Of a stretch of DNA of 64,000 bases, positions 55,162 to 64,000 are shown one piece after another (positions within the stretch are counted from its first letter, which is position 1; the number at the start of each line of letters is the position of its first letter). The stretch covers positions 1-64,000 of the forward strand of contig NZ_AXAP01000039.1 in the NCBI RefSeq assembly GCF_000472865.1. The letters run 5' to 3'. The stretch is from Bradyrhizobium elkanii WSM2783. GTDB taxonomy: Bacteria > Pseudomonadota > Alphaproteobacteria > Rhizobiales > Xanthobacteraceae. A model generated the notes under the pieces. That model was not told the DNA's origin. It saw nothing but the letters and a program-made list of their open reading frames with translations, and searched no databases. The position numbers were made by a program, and so were the translations under genes.

Positions 55162-55659
55162 CTATTGCTTGCCGATCGGGATGCGTTTGACGCTCTCGCG
55201 CGCTTCCTCTGATTTCGGCAGCGTGATCGTCAATACGCCGTCGCGGAAGGAAGCTTGCGCCTTGTCTTCGGCAACACCATCAAGAGCGATCCGCCGCTCG
55301 AACGCGCCGTAGTAGCGTTCGGAGAAGTACTTTCCGTTGTCCGTCCGCTCGGCTTTCTTCTCGCCCCTGAGCGTCAGCACGCCATTGGCGATCTCGACCT
55401 GAACGTCCTTCTCTGTCATGCCCGGAAGCTCTGCGGAGACGGTAAGCTCCTTGTCGGTTTCGCTGAGCTCGATCTTCGGCCAACCGAAGCGGCCTTCCAA
55501 CAGCGGGCTGCTGATGGGACCGAAGGAGCCGAAACCGCGGAACACGTCGTCGAACAGACGGTTCATCTCGCGGTGAAGCGTGATGAAAGGATCGAAATTC
55601 TCGCGCGTCGGCGTAAGCTCCTGGTTCTTCGACCAGGGAATGAGATCACGAAAAGCCAT
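55162..55659 (-). CDS. Small heat-shock protein Hsp20 (class C/second copy)
   Basis: A 165-residue alpha-crystallin chaperone. The crystallin domain runs from PKIELSETDKELTVSAELPGM through VEIANGVLTLRGEKKAE and ends ASFRDGVLTITLPKSEEA. The C-terminal IxI anchor is RIPIGKQ. The start MAFRDLIPWSKNQ has AAGGAGG upstream. It holds unfolded proteins under heat stress. It follows the other hsp20 gene after 79 bases, so co-transcription is likely. Confidence 0.95.
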   Translation of the reverse strand: MAFRDLIPWSKNQELTPTRENFDPFITLHREMNRLFDDVFRGFGSFGPISSPLLEGRFGWPKIELSETDKELTVSAELPGMTEKDVQVEIANGVLTLRGEKKAERTDNGKYFSERYYGAFERRIALDGVAEDKAQASFRDGVLTITLPKSEEARESVKRIPIGKQ

Positions 55660-55738
55660 CTTATCCTCCTTGTCTCAGCTACGATCTCCCGCGCGGGCGG
55701 CTTGGCCCACGCGTGTCCTCGTCAAGTATCAGGCAAAG

Positions 55739-56191
55739 TCAGGCCGCCTGCTTCTGCTCGATTGCTCGGGAGCCCGTACCCGCGATCGGGATGCGTCGCG
55801 GCTTCATCGATTCCGGCACCTCGCGGACGAGATGGACGATCAAGAGACCATCCTTGATGGAGGCCTGCCTAACCTGCACATGGTCAGCGAGGCTGAATAC
55901 CCGCCGGAACGGTCGCGCGGCGATGCCCTGGTAGAGATAATCGCGCGCCGGTCCCTCAGGTTTCCTGCCTTCGATCGTGAGCACGTCCTGCTCGGCGGTG
56001 ACGATGATGTCATTCACGCCAAAGCCGGCAACTGCCAGCGAGATCCGATAGCTGTCCTCGCCGGACCGCTCGATATTGTAAGGGGGATAGTTGTCGTCGG
56101 CGGACTGCCGTAGGCTCGCATCGAGCAAATCCGCAAGATGGTCAAAGCCGACTGTGGAGCGCCACAGGGGCGAGAAGTCAAAGGTCCTCAT
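55739..56191 (-). CDS. Small heat-shock protein Hsp20 (HspA/IbpA-like) under a ROSE thermometer
   Basis: 150 residues with the IbpA/HspA-type start MRTFDFSPLWRSTVGFDHL, PPYNIERSGEDSYRISLAVAGF, VLTIEGRKPEG and a final crystallin strand ASIKDGLLIVHLVREVPE with C-terminal RRIPI anchor. ATG 56191 follows GAGGAGGA; the open frame upstream is leader. A ROSE-type leader and an RpoH-like promoter precede it. Class A small heat-shock proteins in Bradyrhizobium share this arrangement. Confidence 0.95.
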   Translation of the reverse strand: MRTFDFSPLWRSTVGFDHLADLLDASLRQSADDNYPPYNIERSGEDSYRISLAVAGFGVNDIIVTAEQDVLTIEGRKPEGPARDYLYQGIAARPFRRVFSLADHVQVRQASIKDGLLIVHLVREVPESMKPRRIPIAGTGSRAIEQKQAA

Positions 56192-56298
56192 AACCAAGTC
56201 CTCCTCAGAGCAAGATGGATACGAAGGAGCGTCGGACACTGTCCGCCGCCCAGTTCGCCGGACCCAAGCTGGCATCCGGCACCACCTTTCTTGGCGGC
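56192..56298 (-). promoter_or_regulatory. ROSE-type RNA thermometer
   Basis: The leader just before the hsp20 ATG ends TTGCT-CTGA-GGAGGA, where the TTGCT (56209-56213) pairs with the ribosome site (56199-56204), the defining ROSE feature. A further conserved block GTGTCCGACGC (56229-56239) matches the hspA ROSE1 leader as I remember it. The approximately 105-base length is typical. It should block translation at normal temperature and melt on heating. Confidence 0.85.
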
Positions 56299-56304
56299 AA
56301 AATC

Positions 56305-56333
56305 GAATTAGAAAACCGGCGCGAACTTTCAAG
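56305..56333 (-). promoter_or_regulatory. RpoH-like promoter of the ROSE-hsp20 gene
   Basis: CTTGAA (56328-56333) and CTAATTC (56305-56311) with 16-base spacing, placing the start about 105 bases before the ATG. The -35 matches sigma-32 consensus perfectly, the -10 only partly. Confidence 0.5.
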
Positions 56334-56425
56334 AGGGGTGTCCGAAATTTTCCGGCCACTCAGGAAAGTTCGCCAATCGCGTAAGGCGACCGGCGGCATT
56401 ATCCGCGGGCCGCCCTTGTTGTCGA

Positions 56426-58048
<1,623 letters not shown>

Positions 58049-58102
58049 GACGTTTTCTCCTCTCCCCTTGATGGATCAACTGCGTTCTCTCGTCCTTGTC
58101 TG

Positions 58103-58156
58103 AGCATGGTTATTTTCGGGAAAGCGGTATCCGCTCTTCCGGATCGTGCTCTAAGC
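58103..58156. repeat. RIME-like repeat in the groL-glgX spacer
   Basis: Arms GAGCATGGTTATTTTCGGGAA and CTCTTCCGGATCGTGCTCT with GCGGTATCCGC in the middle. It lies about 55 bases before groL and so within or next to its promoter. Confidence 0.7.
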
Positions 58157-58338
58157 GGCCTTCCGCGCGGCCTCGGCCGTCCGGCCTGGGCCGAGAGGGT
58201 TGCTCTGCTCCATGATGTCACAGGACCAGGAAGCCGGGAACCCGTTCCGGCGGCGGAGATCGGGTCGAGCCGAACTGCCCGACCAGAGGAACGATGGTGA
58301 GGTGCAGGCGTTTATGTCACCGAAGGGCAGGCCTTCTG

Positions 58339-60585
58339 ATGGATAGATCAGCCGCAGGTCGTGAGCTCGCGCAGGCAGCCCAGTTGCTGCGGCGCTCCGC
58401 TGTTCGCGAAGGCAGGCCGTTTCCCCTGGGCGCCACCTGGGACGGCCTGGGTGTCAACTTCGCGCTGTTTTCAGCGCATGCCACCAAGGTGGAGCTATGC
58501 CTGTTCGACGACGCCGGCCAAACCGAGGTCGAGCGGATCGAGCTTCCCGAATATACCGACGAAGTCTGGCACGGCTATCTGCCGACCGCGCGGCCAGGAT
58601 TGGTCTATGGCTATCGCGTCCATGGTCCCTATGAACCCGACGCCGGCCATCGCTTCAATCCGAACAAGCTGGTGATCGACCCTTACGCCCGGCAATTGGT
58701 CGGGCAGTTGCAATGGGGTCCCGAACTGTTCGGCTACAAGATCGGCGATGCCGACAAGGACAAATCGTTTGATGACCGCGACAATATCCATCTGGTGCAG
58801 AAGTGCCGGGTGATCGATCCCGCTTTCACCTGGGGGCGTGACCGCAAGCCTGCGACGCCGTGGGAGCGCACCATCATCTACGAGATGCATGTGAAGGGCT
58901 TCACCAAGCTGCATCCATTGGTGCCGGAAGCCGATCGCGGCACGTTCGCGGGCCTCGCCTGCCCGAACGTATCGGCGTATCTGCGCTCGCTCGGCGTCAC
59001 CAGCGCGGAGCTGTTGCCGATTCATGCTTTCGTCGACGACAGCTATCTGGTCGACAGAGGCCTGCGCAATTATTGGGGCTACAACTCGCTCGCTTTCTTC
59101 GCTCCGGATCCGCGCTACCTGCGGACAGGCTTGGCGACCGAGTTCAAGGAGATGGTCAACCAATTCCATGCCCACGGCATCGAGGTGATCCTCGACGTGG
59201 TCTATAACCACACCGCCGAAGGCAACGAACTCGGACCGACGCTGTCCTTCAAGGGCATTGATAACGCGAGCTATTATCGGCTGCTGCCCGATCAGAGGCG
59301 CTACTACATCAACGATACCGGCACCGGGAACACCGTCAATCTATCGCACCAGCGCGTGCTGCAGATGGTCGCCGACTCTCTTCGCTACTGGGCAACGGAG
59401 ATGCGCGTCGACGGCTTTCGTTTCGATCTTGCCACCATTCTCGCGCGCGAACCCTACGGCTTCGATGAAGGCGGCAGCTTCCTCGATGCCTGTCGGCAGG
59501 ACCCGGTGCTCTCCAGCGTCAAGCTGATCGCGGAGCCATGGGACATCGGCCCCGGCGGCTACCAGGTCGGCCAGTTCGCGCCGGGCTGGGCGGAATGGAA
59601 CGACAAATTCCGCGATACGGCGCGACGCTTCTGGAAAGGGGATGCCGGGCAGGTCGCTGATTTCGTCAAGCGCACTACCGGGTCGGGAGACCTGTTCAAC
59701 AAGCGCGGCCGCAAACCGTGGGCGAGCGTCAACTTCGTTACCGCCCATGACGGCTTCACCCTCAACGATCTCGTCTCCTACAACGACAAGCACAACGAGG
59801 CCAATGGCGAGAAAAACCAGGACGGCCATTCCAACAATCACTCGTGGAATCACGGCGTCGAAGGTCCAACATCGGATGCGGAGATTGTCGCGTTACGCGA
59901 GCGGCAGAAGCGCAATTTCCTTGCCACGATGGTCCTGTCGCACGGCACGCCGATGCTGCTCGCCGGCGACGAATTCGGTCACAGCCAGAAGGGCAACAAC
60001 AACGCCTATGCGCAGGACAACGAGACCACCTGGCTCGATTGGATGAAGATATCGCCTGAAGGACGCGCCTTGCGCGAATTCACGCGAAAGCTGATCGCGA
60101 TGCGCAAGGCGTTTCCGATCCTTTATCGGAGCCGTTTCCTGATCGGCACCCACAATGAGGAGCTCGACGTCAAGGACGTGACCTGGCTTGCCCCGTCGGG
60201 CGAAGAAATGACCGTCGAGCAGTGGCAGGACGGCAATGTGCGCTGCTTCGGGATGCTGCTTGATGGTCGCGCCCAGGAAACCGGAATCAAACGTCGCGGA
60301 TCGGACGCGACCCTGCTGTTGATCTACAACGCCCATTATGACGTCGTGAACTTTACGCTGCCGGAAGTTCCGGAAGGACAGCACTGGCAGGGGTTGATCG
60401 ACACCAACCAGCCGGAGGGGCAACTGCCAACCTTTCCGTTCGGCCACGTCTATGCGGTGACCGGACGCTCCATGCTGGCGTTCGGTCTCGCGAGCGAAGA
60501 CAGCGCCGTGCGCCGCTTGCGGCATGGCATCGGCAGCATCCTTGATGTCGCCGAGTTCCCGCTATCCGATAATGCGTTCACCTAG
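58339..60585 (+). CDS. glgX: Glycogen debranching enzyme GlgX
   Basis: 748 residues, GH13 isoamylase type. N-terminal CBM48 domain (PLGATWDGLGVNFALFSAHATKVELCLFDD), catalytic Asp in RVDGFRFDLATIL (about residue 363), Glu in IAEPWDIGPGGYQVG (about 400) and Asp in FVTAHDGFTLNDLVSYNDKHN. It removes the short branches left by phosphorylase. ATG 58339 is preferred; the frame extends 15 codons upstream. It is a solitary gene; other glycogen genes are not in the window. Confidence 0.97.
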   Translation: MDRSAAGRELAQAAQLLRRSAVREGRPFPLGATWDGLGVNFALFSAHATKVELCLFDDAGQTEVERIELPEYTDEVWHGYLPTARPGLVYGYRVHGPYEPDAGHRFNPNKLVIDPYARQLVGQLQWGPELFGYKIGDADKDKSFDDRDNIHLVQKCRVIDPAFTWGRDRKPATPWERTIIYEMHVKGFTKLHPLVPEADRGTFAGLACPNVSAYLRSLGVTSAELLPIHAFVDDSYLVDRGLRNYWGYNSLAFFAPDPRYLRTGLATEFKEMVNQFHAHGIEVILDVVYNHTAEGNELGPTLSFKGIDNASYYRLLPDQRRYYINDTGTGNTVNLSHQRVLQMVADSLRYWATEMRVDGFRFDLATILAREPYGFDEGGSFLDACRQDPVLSSVKLIAEPWDIGPGGYQVGQFAPGWAEWNDKFRDTARRFWKGDAGQVADFVKRTTGSGDLFNKRGRKPWASVNFVTAHDGFTLNDLVSYNDKHNEANGEKNQDGHSNNHSWNHGVEGPTSDAEIVALRERQKRNFLATMVLSHGTPMLLAGDEFGHSQKGNNNAYAQDNETTWLDWMKISPEGRALREFTRKLIAMRKAFPILYRSRFLIGTHNEELDVKDVTWLAPSGEEMTVEQWQDGNVRCFGMLLDGRAQETGIKRRGSDATLLLIYNAHYDVVNFTLPEVPEGQHWQGLIDTNQPEGQLPTFPFGHVYAVTGRSMLAFGLASEDSAVRRLRHGIGSILDVAEFPLSDNAFT

Positions 60586-60690
60586 CGCATGATCCGGAAT
60601 AGTGTGAAGCGGTTTTCCGAAAAGATCATGCTCAAACAATAACCTAAAGCGCGATAATGATTCATCCTCGTCTCATCGCGCTTTAGACGA
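60585..60690. repeat. RIME-like repeat after glgX
   Basis: GCGCATGATCCGGAATAGTG to AAAAGATCATGCTC, followed by a second inverted repeat TAAAGCGCGAT/ATCGCGCTTTA. It lies between the convergent glgX and Nudix genes. Confidence 0.75.
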
Positions 60691-60712
60691 GGTGAGGTTC
60701 TGCAATCCGGTC

Positions 60713-61216
60713 TCAGCGCGCTCGCGCAAAGGCGGCAAAGCTGCGGGCGACATGCCGGTACACTTCGCGGCGGAACGGCACGACGAGATCGGGGACGCGG
60801 TCGAGCCGCTCCCAGCGCCAGGCGTCGAATTCGGCCGGTTGTCCGTTGCGCGGTGTCAGCGGGTCGATTTCCTCGTCGCGCCCGGTGAATCGCAGCGCGA
60901 ACCATTTTTGCCGCTGTCCGTGGAATTTGCCGAGACGATGCGGCGGTCCATTGTAGGGTGGGAATTCATAAGTGACCCAATCGGTCTCGCCGAGATAGTC
61001 GGCGGAAACGGCGCCCGTCTCCTCCCAGAGTTCACGCATCACCGTCTGGCGCGGTTCCTCGCCAGCATCGATGCCGCCCTGCGGCATCTGCCATTCAAGC
61101 CCGGGAAGGATGATTTCCGGACCATCGTCCCTGAATCTGTGGCCGATCAGCACGTGGCCGGACGTGTTGAACAGCGCGACCCCGACATTGGGGCGGTATA
61201 GTTTTTCCTCGGACAT
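60713..61216 (-). CDS. rppH: RNA pyrophosphohydrolase-type Nudix enzyme, copy 1
   Basis: 167 residues. Start YRPNVGVALFNTSGHVLIGHR, WQMPQGGIDAGEEPRQTVMRELWEETGA (complete Nudix box) and HGQRQKWFALRFTG, EFDAWRWERLDRVPDLVVPFRREVY are the RppH/NudH pattern. It removes pyrophosphate from 5'-triphosphate RNA or cleaves diadenosine polyphosphates. It follows copy 2 after two bases. Confidence 0.93.
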   Translation of the reverse strand: MSEEKLYRPNVGVALFNTSGHVLIGHRFRDDGPEIILPGLEWQMPQGGIDAGEEPRQTVMRELWEETGAVSADYLGETDWVTYEFPPYNGPPHRLGKFHGQRQKWFALRFTGRDEEIDPLTPRNGQPAEFDAWRWERLDRVPDLVVPFRREVYRHVARSFAAFARAR

Positions 61217-61218
61217 TC

Positions 61219-61722
61219 CTATCGGCCCGCGAGCCTCGAAAACTCCTGCACGACCCGCTCATACACCGGCCGCTTGAACGGCACGATCAATTCGGGGAGA
61301 TTCTTCATCGGCTCCCAGCGCCAGTTCGAGAACTCGGCCTTGTGGCCGCCGCCGGGATGTTCCACGTCGATCTCATTGTCCTTGCCGGTGAAGCGAACCG
61401 CGAACCATTTCTGGCGCTGGCCGCGATAGCGGCCCTTCCAGGCGCGCCCTGCGACCGTGCGCGGAATATCGTAGATCAGCCAGTCCTCGACCTCACCGAG
61501 TTTCTCGACCGATCGGACGCTGGTCTCCTCGTAGAGCTCGCGCTTGGCGGCGTCCCAGACGTCTTCACCGGGATCCACGCCGCCTTGCGGCATCTGCCAG
61601 ATGTGGGTGTCGTCGACATGCTCGATGCCGCCGGCGCGGCGCCCGATAAAGACCAGCCCGTCTCGGTTGAGCAGCATCACGCCGACGCAGGTCCGGTAGG
61701 GCAGTTCCTCGTAACGCGTCAT
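61219..61722 (-). CDS. rppH: RNA pyrophosphohydrolase-type Nudix enzyme, copy 2
   Basis: 167 residues. YRTCVGVMLLNRDGLVFIGRR, WQMPQGGVDPGEDVWDAAKRELYEETSVRS and RGQRQKWFAVRFTG. The Nudix box has Ser where copy 1 and the consensus have Gly (EETS versus EETG). ATG 61722 with GGGAG upstream. The two copies are tandem paralogues on one transcript; which is the main RppH cannot be told. Confidence 0.93.
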   Translation of the reverse strand: MTRYEELPYRTCVGVMLLNRDGLVFIGRRAGGIEHVDDTHIWQMPQGGVDPGEDVWDAAKRELYEETSVRSVEKLGEVEDWLIYDIPRTVAGRAWKGRYRGQRQKWFAVRFTGKDNEIDVEHPGGGHKAEFSNWRWEPMKNLPELIVPFKRPVYERVVQEFSRLAGR

Positions 61723-61738
61723 TCGATCAGGACTCCCA

Positions 61739-61816
61739 GAGCGTGATCCGGAACCAGTCGGAAATCGTTTCTCCCTCGCGACAAACGCAAAGCGTTTGCG
61801 TGGGAAGATCACGCTC
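61739..61816. repeat. Composite RIME-like repeat
   Basis: Outer arms GAGCGTGATC and GATCACGCTC with an inner CAAACGC/GCGTTTG hairpin. It corresponds to the element at 18091-18181 in the other orientation. It lies in the leader of copy 2 of rppH. Confidence 0.75.
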
Positions 61817-61915
61817 CAACAAAGAGACGAGACCATGGCCCGATTCACCTGGCGGATCATGATCTGGAAGACGGGCGGGTCCGGAAGTCCGAAGTCGCGC
61901 CATCAGGTTGAAGTT

Positions 61916-63112
61916 CTAGCCCGATTTTGATTTCAGCATCGCGGTTGTCAATGGCACAAGCAGGATACCGCGCGCCTCCAGCGTCTTGGTCCAGGCCGCG
62001 AGGCGCTCGATCGAAATCGGCAGCGCCGAGGCCACGCCGACCGCGACGCCGCGTTCCTTGGCGAGCGTCTCGAGCTTGACCAGCACGCGGTCGATCTCCA
62101 CCGACGTCGGAACCGCATCGATGGTGAAATCGGCCTTGGCAAAGGGCAGCGCCTGGCCGGCGGCGAGCGAGGCCGCGACGCTGCGTGGCGTGGCACCGTC
62201 GTCGAAATAGCTCAAGCCGCGCTTGGCTGCTTCACGCATGATCGGCTGCATCACCGGATCGGTCGCCACGAAACGGGCGCCCATGAAATTGGCGATGCCG
62301 GCATAGCCCTGGATGCGGCTGAAGTGCCAATAAAGCCGGTCGAGATTCTGTTCCGCGTTCAGGGTCGTCAGCAGCGTTTGGGGGCCAGGGTCATTGTCCG
62401 GGTAGTCGAACGGCTCCATCGGGACCTGCAGCAGGATCTCGTGACGCTGCGCACGCGCCCGTTCGGCAAGCTTGGTCGGGTCGGCGCCATAGGGCGTGAA
62501 GGCCAGCGTCACCGCCGGCGGCAGTTTCATGATGGCGTCGGTGGTTTTGGCGGCGCCGACGCCGAGCCCGCCGACCACGATCGCCACCACGGGTGTTTTT
62601 GCCGCCTTGGCGCGGTCGGCATCGGCCGCATAGACCGTAAACGGCCTCAAGCCGTCGGCGACCACAGGGATCATGCCATAGCGCGATTTTTCCAGGAGGC
62701 GCTGGTCTATGCCGGTCATCGGCCCCGGCGCGGCGTCGGACTCGGCCTTGTCGGCGGCATCGCCGCTGACGACGACGTCATGCCGCGCGCCGCTCGAGCC
62801 GTCGATGATGGTGACCGTCTTGCTCTCGCCGGCAGCCTGCCTGGGCGGCGATTTCGCCATGGGCTCGGCGGCAGGGCCGGCCGCTGCGGGTTTTTCCTCC
62901 GCCACCGGCGCCTTGCGCAAGGCGATATGGGCGATCGGCTCGCCGCCGAGCGGATCATCGTTGAACAAGGCGATGCCGGCGAAAGTCACCAGGATCAGGC
63001 CGAGCATCACCGCCAGCGCCTGCGTGGCCGTGAACGGCACCTGGAACCGGCGTTTTTTGGCCACGGTTTCCTGTCCGAGCGGTGCGCTCAGTTCGTCGGC
63101 CGCCTCTGCCAT
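61916..63112 (-). CDS. Divergent polysaccharide deacetylase family protein (YibQ type)
   Basis: 398 residues. One N-terminal membrane segment (about residues 28-50), an Ala/Pro/Glu-rich linker to about residue 130, then a NodB-like TIM-barrel-type domain (VVAIVVGGLGVGAAKTTDAIMKLPPAVTLAFTPYG, VPMEPFDYPDNDPGP, MGARFVATDPVMQPIM). The family is often next to ctpA and envC homologues, as here behind the S41 protease gene. An envelope role is likely; the precise substrate is unknown. Confidence 0.9.
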   Translation of the reverse strand: MAEAADELSAPLGQETVAKKRRFQVPFTATQALAVMLGLILVTFAGIALFNDDPLGGEPIAHIALRKAPVAEEKPAAAGPAAEPMAKSPPRQAAGESKTVTIIDGSSGARHDVVVSGDAADKAESDAAPGPMTGIDQRLLEKSRYGMIPVVADGLRPFTVYAADADRAKAAKTPVVAIVVGGLGVGAAKTTDAIMKLPPAVTLAFTPYGADPTKLAERARAQRHEILLQVPMEPFDYPDNDPGPQTLLTTLNAEQNLDRLYWHFSRIQGYAGIANFMGARFVATDPVMQPIMREAAKRGLSYFDDGATPRSVAASLAAGQALPFAKADFTIDAVPTSVEIDRVLVKLETLAKERGVAVGVASALPISIERLAAWTKTLEARGILLVPLTTAMLKSKSG

Positions 63113-63215
63113 GAACCCCCCGAATCAGCTCCGCCGACGATAGCACAGCCGCTTCTCGGAGGACGCCGGACACCCGTAGCTCGGGCGGAGCCAACGGGGC
63201 TACAGGACTCTCGAA

Positions 63216-63245
63216 ATGAAAAGGGCGGCCGAAGGGGCCGCCCTT
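63216..63245 (-). terminator. Terminator between the S41 protease and YibQ-type genes
   Basis: On the minus strand a 10-bp perfect stem (63236-63245 with 63221-63230) is followed by TTTTCATTTC. It would partly insulate the two genes. Confidence 0.8.
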
Positions 63246-63267
63246 GGTCTGAATTCGCGATGGCCGA

Positions 63268-64000
63268 TCAGTTCGCGGCCTTGCTGCCTGGCTTGTTGTC
63301 GACCGCAGCCTTGTCACCGCCGGGCGGCGGCGCCGAGCTGGCGGTGGACTTGATGCCATGCAGGAGGTCGTCGGCCAGCTTGAGCGCCTTGTCGTCCTTG
63401 GCGTCCGGCGGCACGTAGGACTGCGAGCCGGTCTTCTCGTCGCCGTCGGATTTCAGATGGCCGCGCAGCGAGGCCTCACCCTTGGTGTCGGTGCGGGCCT
63501 TCAGTTCATCCGGCACATCCTGCAGCACCTCGATATCCGGCACGATGCCCTTGGCCTGGATCGACTTGCCTGACGGCGTGTAGTAACGCGCGGTGGTCAG
63601 CCGCAACGCGCCGTTGCCGCTGCCGAGCGGGATGATGGTCTGGACCGAACCCTTGCCGAAGGAGCGGGTGCCGACCAGCGTCGCCCGCTTGTGGTCCTGC
63701 AATGCGCCGGCGACGATTTCCGAGGCCGAGGCCGACCCGCCGTTGATCAGCACGATGACCGGCTTGCCCTTGGTCAGGTCGCCCGCATGGGCGGCGCGGC
63801 GCTGGGTTTCCTCGGCATTGCGGCCGCGGGTCGAGACGATCTCGCCGCGCTCCAGGAAGGCGTCGGAGACCGTCACGGCTTCCTCCAGCAGACCGCCGGG
63901 ATTGTTGCGGAGATCGATGATGTAGCCCTTCAACTTGTCGCCGATCTGGTTCGAGAGATTGGCGATCTCCTTCTTCAGGCCCTCGGTGGTCTGCTCGTTG
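63268..64000 (-). CDS. ctpA: Carboxy-terminal processing protease, S41 family (3' part only)
   Basis: The frame is open to the window edge, so only about 243 C-terminal residues are seen. The catalytic Ser lies in INGGSASASEIVAGAL and the Lys in RATLVGTRSFGKGSVQTIIPL, both classical for Tsp/CtpA. A Lys/Asp-rich region and a disordered tail (SSAPPPGGDKAAV) follow. It is a periplasmic protease that trims envelope proteins. Confidence 0.93.
   Translation of the reverse strand, partial: NEQTTEGLKKEIANLSNQIGDKLKGYIIDLRNNPGGLLEEAVTVSDAFLERGEIVSTRGRNAEETQRRAAHAGDLTKGKPVIVLINGGSASASEIVAGALQDHKRATLVGTRSFGKGSVQTIIPLGSGNGALRLTTARYYTPSGKSIQAKGIVPDIEVLQDVPDELKARTDTKGEASLRGHLKSDGDEKTGSQSYVPPDAKDDKALKLADDLLHGIKSTASSAPPPGGDKAAVDNKPGSKAAN

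Noticed and set aside
58049..58338. Possible groES or CIRCE element upstream of groL
   Set aside because: The short frames there do not resemble GroES, and no TTAGCACTC-N9-GAGTGCTAA repeat is present; the inverted repeat belongs to the RIME-like family.

Overview
The window looks like a chromosomal stretch of an alphaproteobacterium of the Bradyrhizobium/Rhodopseudomonas group (Nitrobacteraceae), most probably Bradyrhizobium. The basis is the high GC content and GC-rich third codon positions, the gene orders (ffh-rpsP-rimM-trmD-rplS; mdh-sucCD-sucAB-lpdA; atpHAGDC; xerC next to priA), several families of intergenic palindromic repeats typical of these genomes, Irr-type iron-control-element motifs, and a ROSE RNA thermometer ahead of a small heat-shock gene. 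No rRNA, tRNA, CRISPR array or prophage was recognised. Only the first 278 bases (an IS630-type transposase end) are clearly mobile.

Layout. 1-1.2 kb: transposase fragment and small hypothetical genes. 1.3-7.1 kb, minus strand: leuC, then the translation/secretion cluster ffh, rpsP, rimM, trmD, rplS. 7.5-15 kb: an MBL-fold enzyme, two secreted proteins (SIMPL and GyrI-like), dapF-mtaB, an RluA-type pseudouridine synthase, and ftsY-yciB. 15.2-18.1 kb, minus strand: the cytochrome c maturation genes ccmABCDG. 18.4-24.5 kb: acnA, DUF1223, DUF2794, a GNAT acetyltransferase and a Bax-inhibitor-1 protein. 24.7-30.8 kb: a FtsX-type ABC exporter divergent from tesA, then thpR and zapE. 31-42.1 kb: a TCA-cycle operon mdh-sucC-(DUF1579)-sucD-sucA-sucB-(SDR)-lpdA-membrane protein. 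42.3-47 kb: DUF4337, xerC, priA and an RlpA-like protein. 47.6-53.2 kb: the F1 ATP synthase operon atpHAG-(ohr)-D-C. 53.5-58 kb, minus strand: a heat-shock block of groEL without groES, two hsp20 genes, a small unknown protein and a DegP-like protease. 58.3-60.6 kb: glgX. 60.7-64 kb, minus strand: tandem rppH-type Nudix genes, a YibQ-type deacetylase and the 3' part of a ctpA-like S41 protease.

Most genes are housekeeping. The noteworthy material is regulatory or lies between genes. A structured element at about 22.16-22.34 kb ends in a strong intrinsic terminator on the minus strand and could be a small RNA. Irr-box-like dyads precede both aconitase-family genes, acnA and leuC. A perfect 12-bp hairpin hides the ribosome-binding site of a small gene behind leuC. 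A ROSE thermometer with an RpoH-like promoter precedes an hsp20 gene. Palindromic repeats have become the coding C-termini of RimM and MtaB. Single unrelated genes sit inside conserved operons: ohr between atpG and atpD, and a DUF1579 gene between sucC and sucD. I did not find a convincing new multi-gene system; the candidate small RNA is the most novel-looking object.
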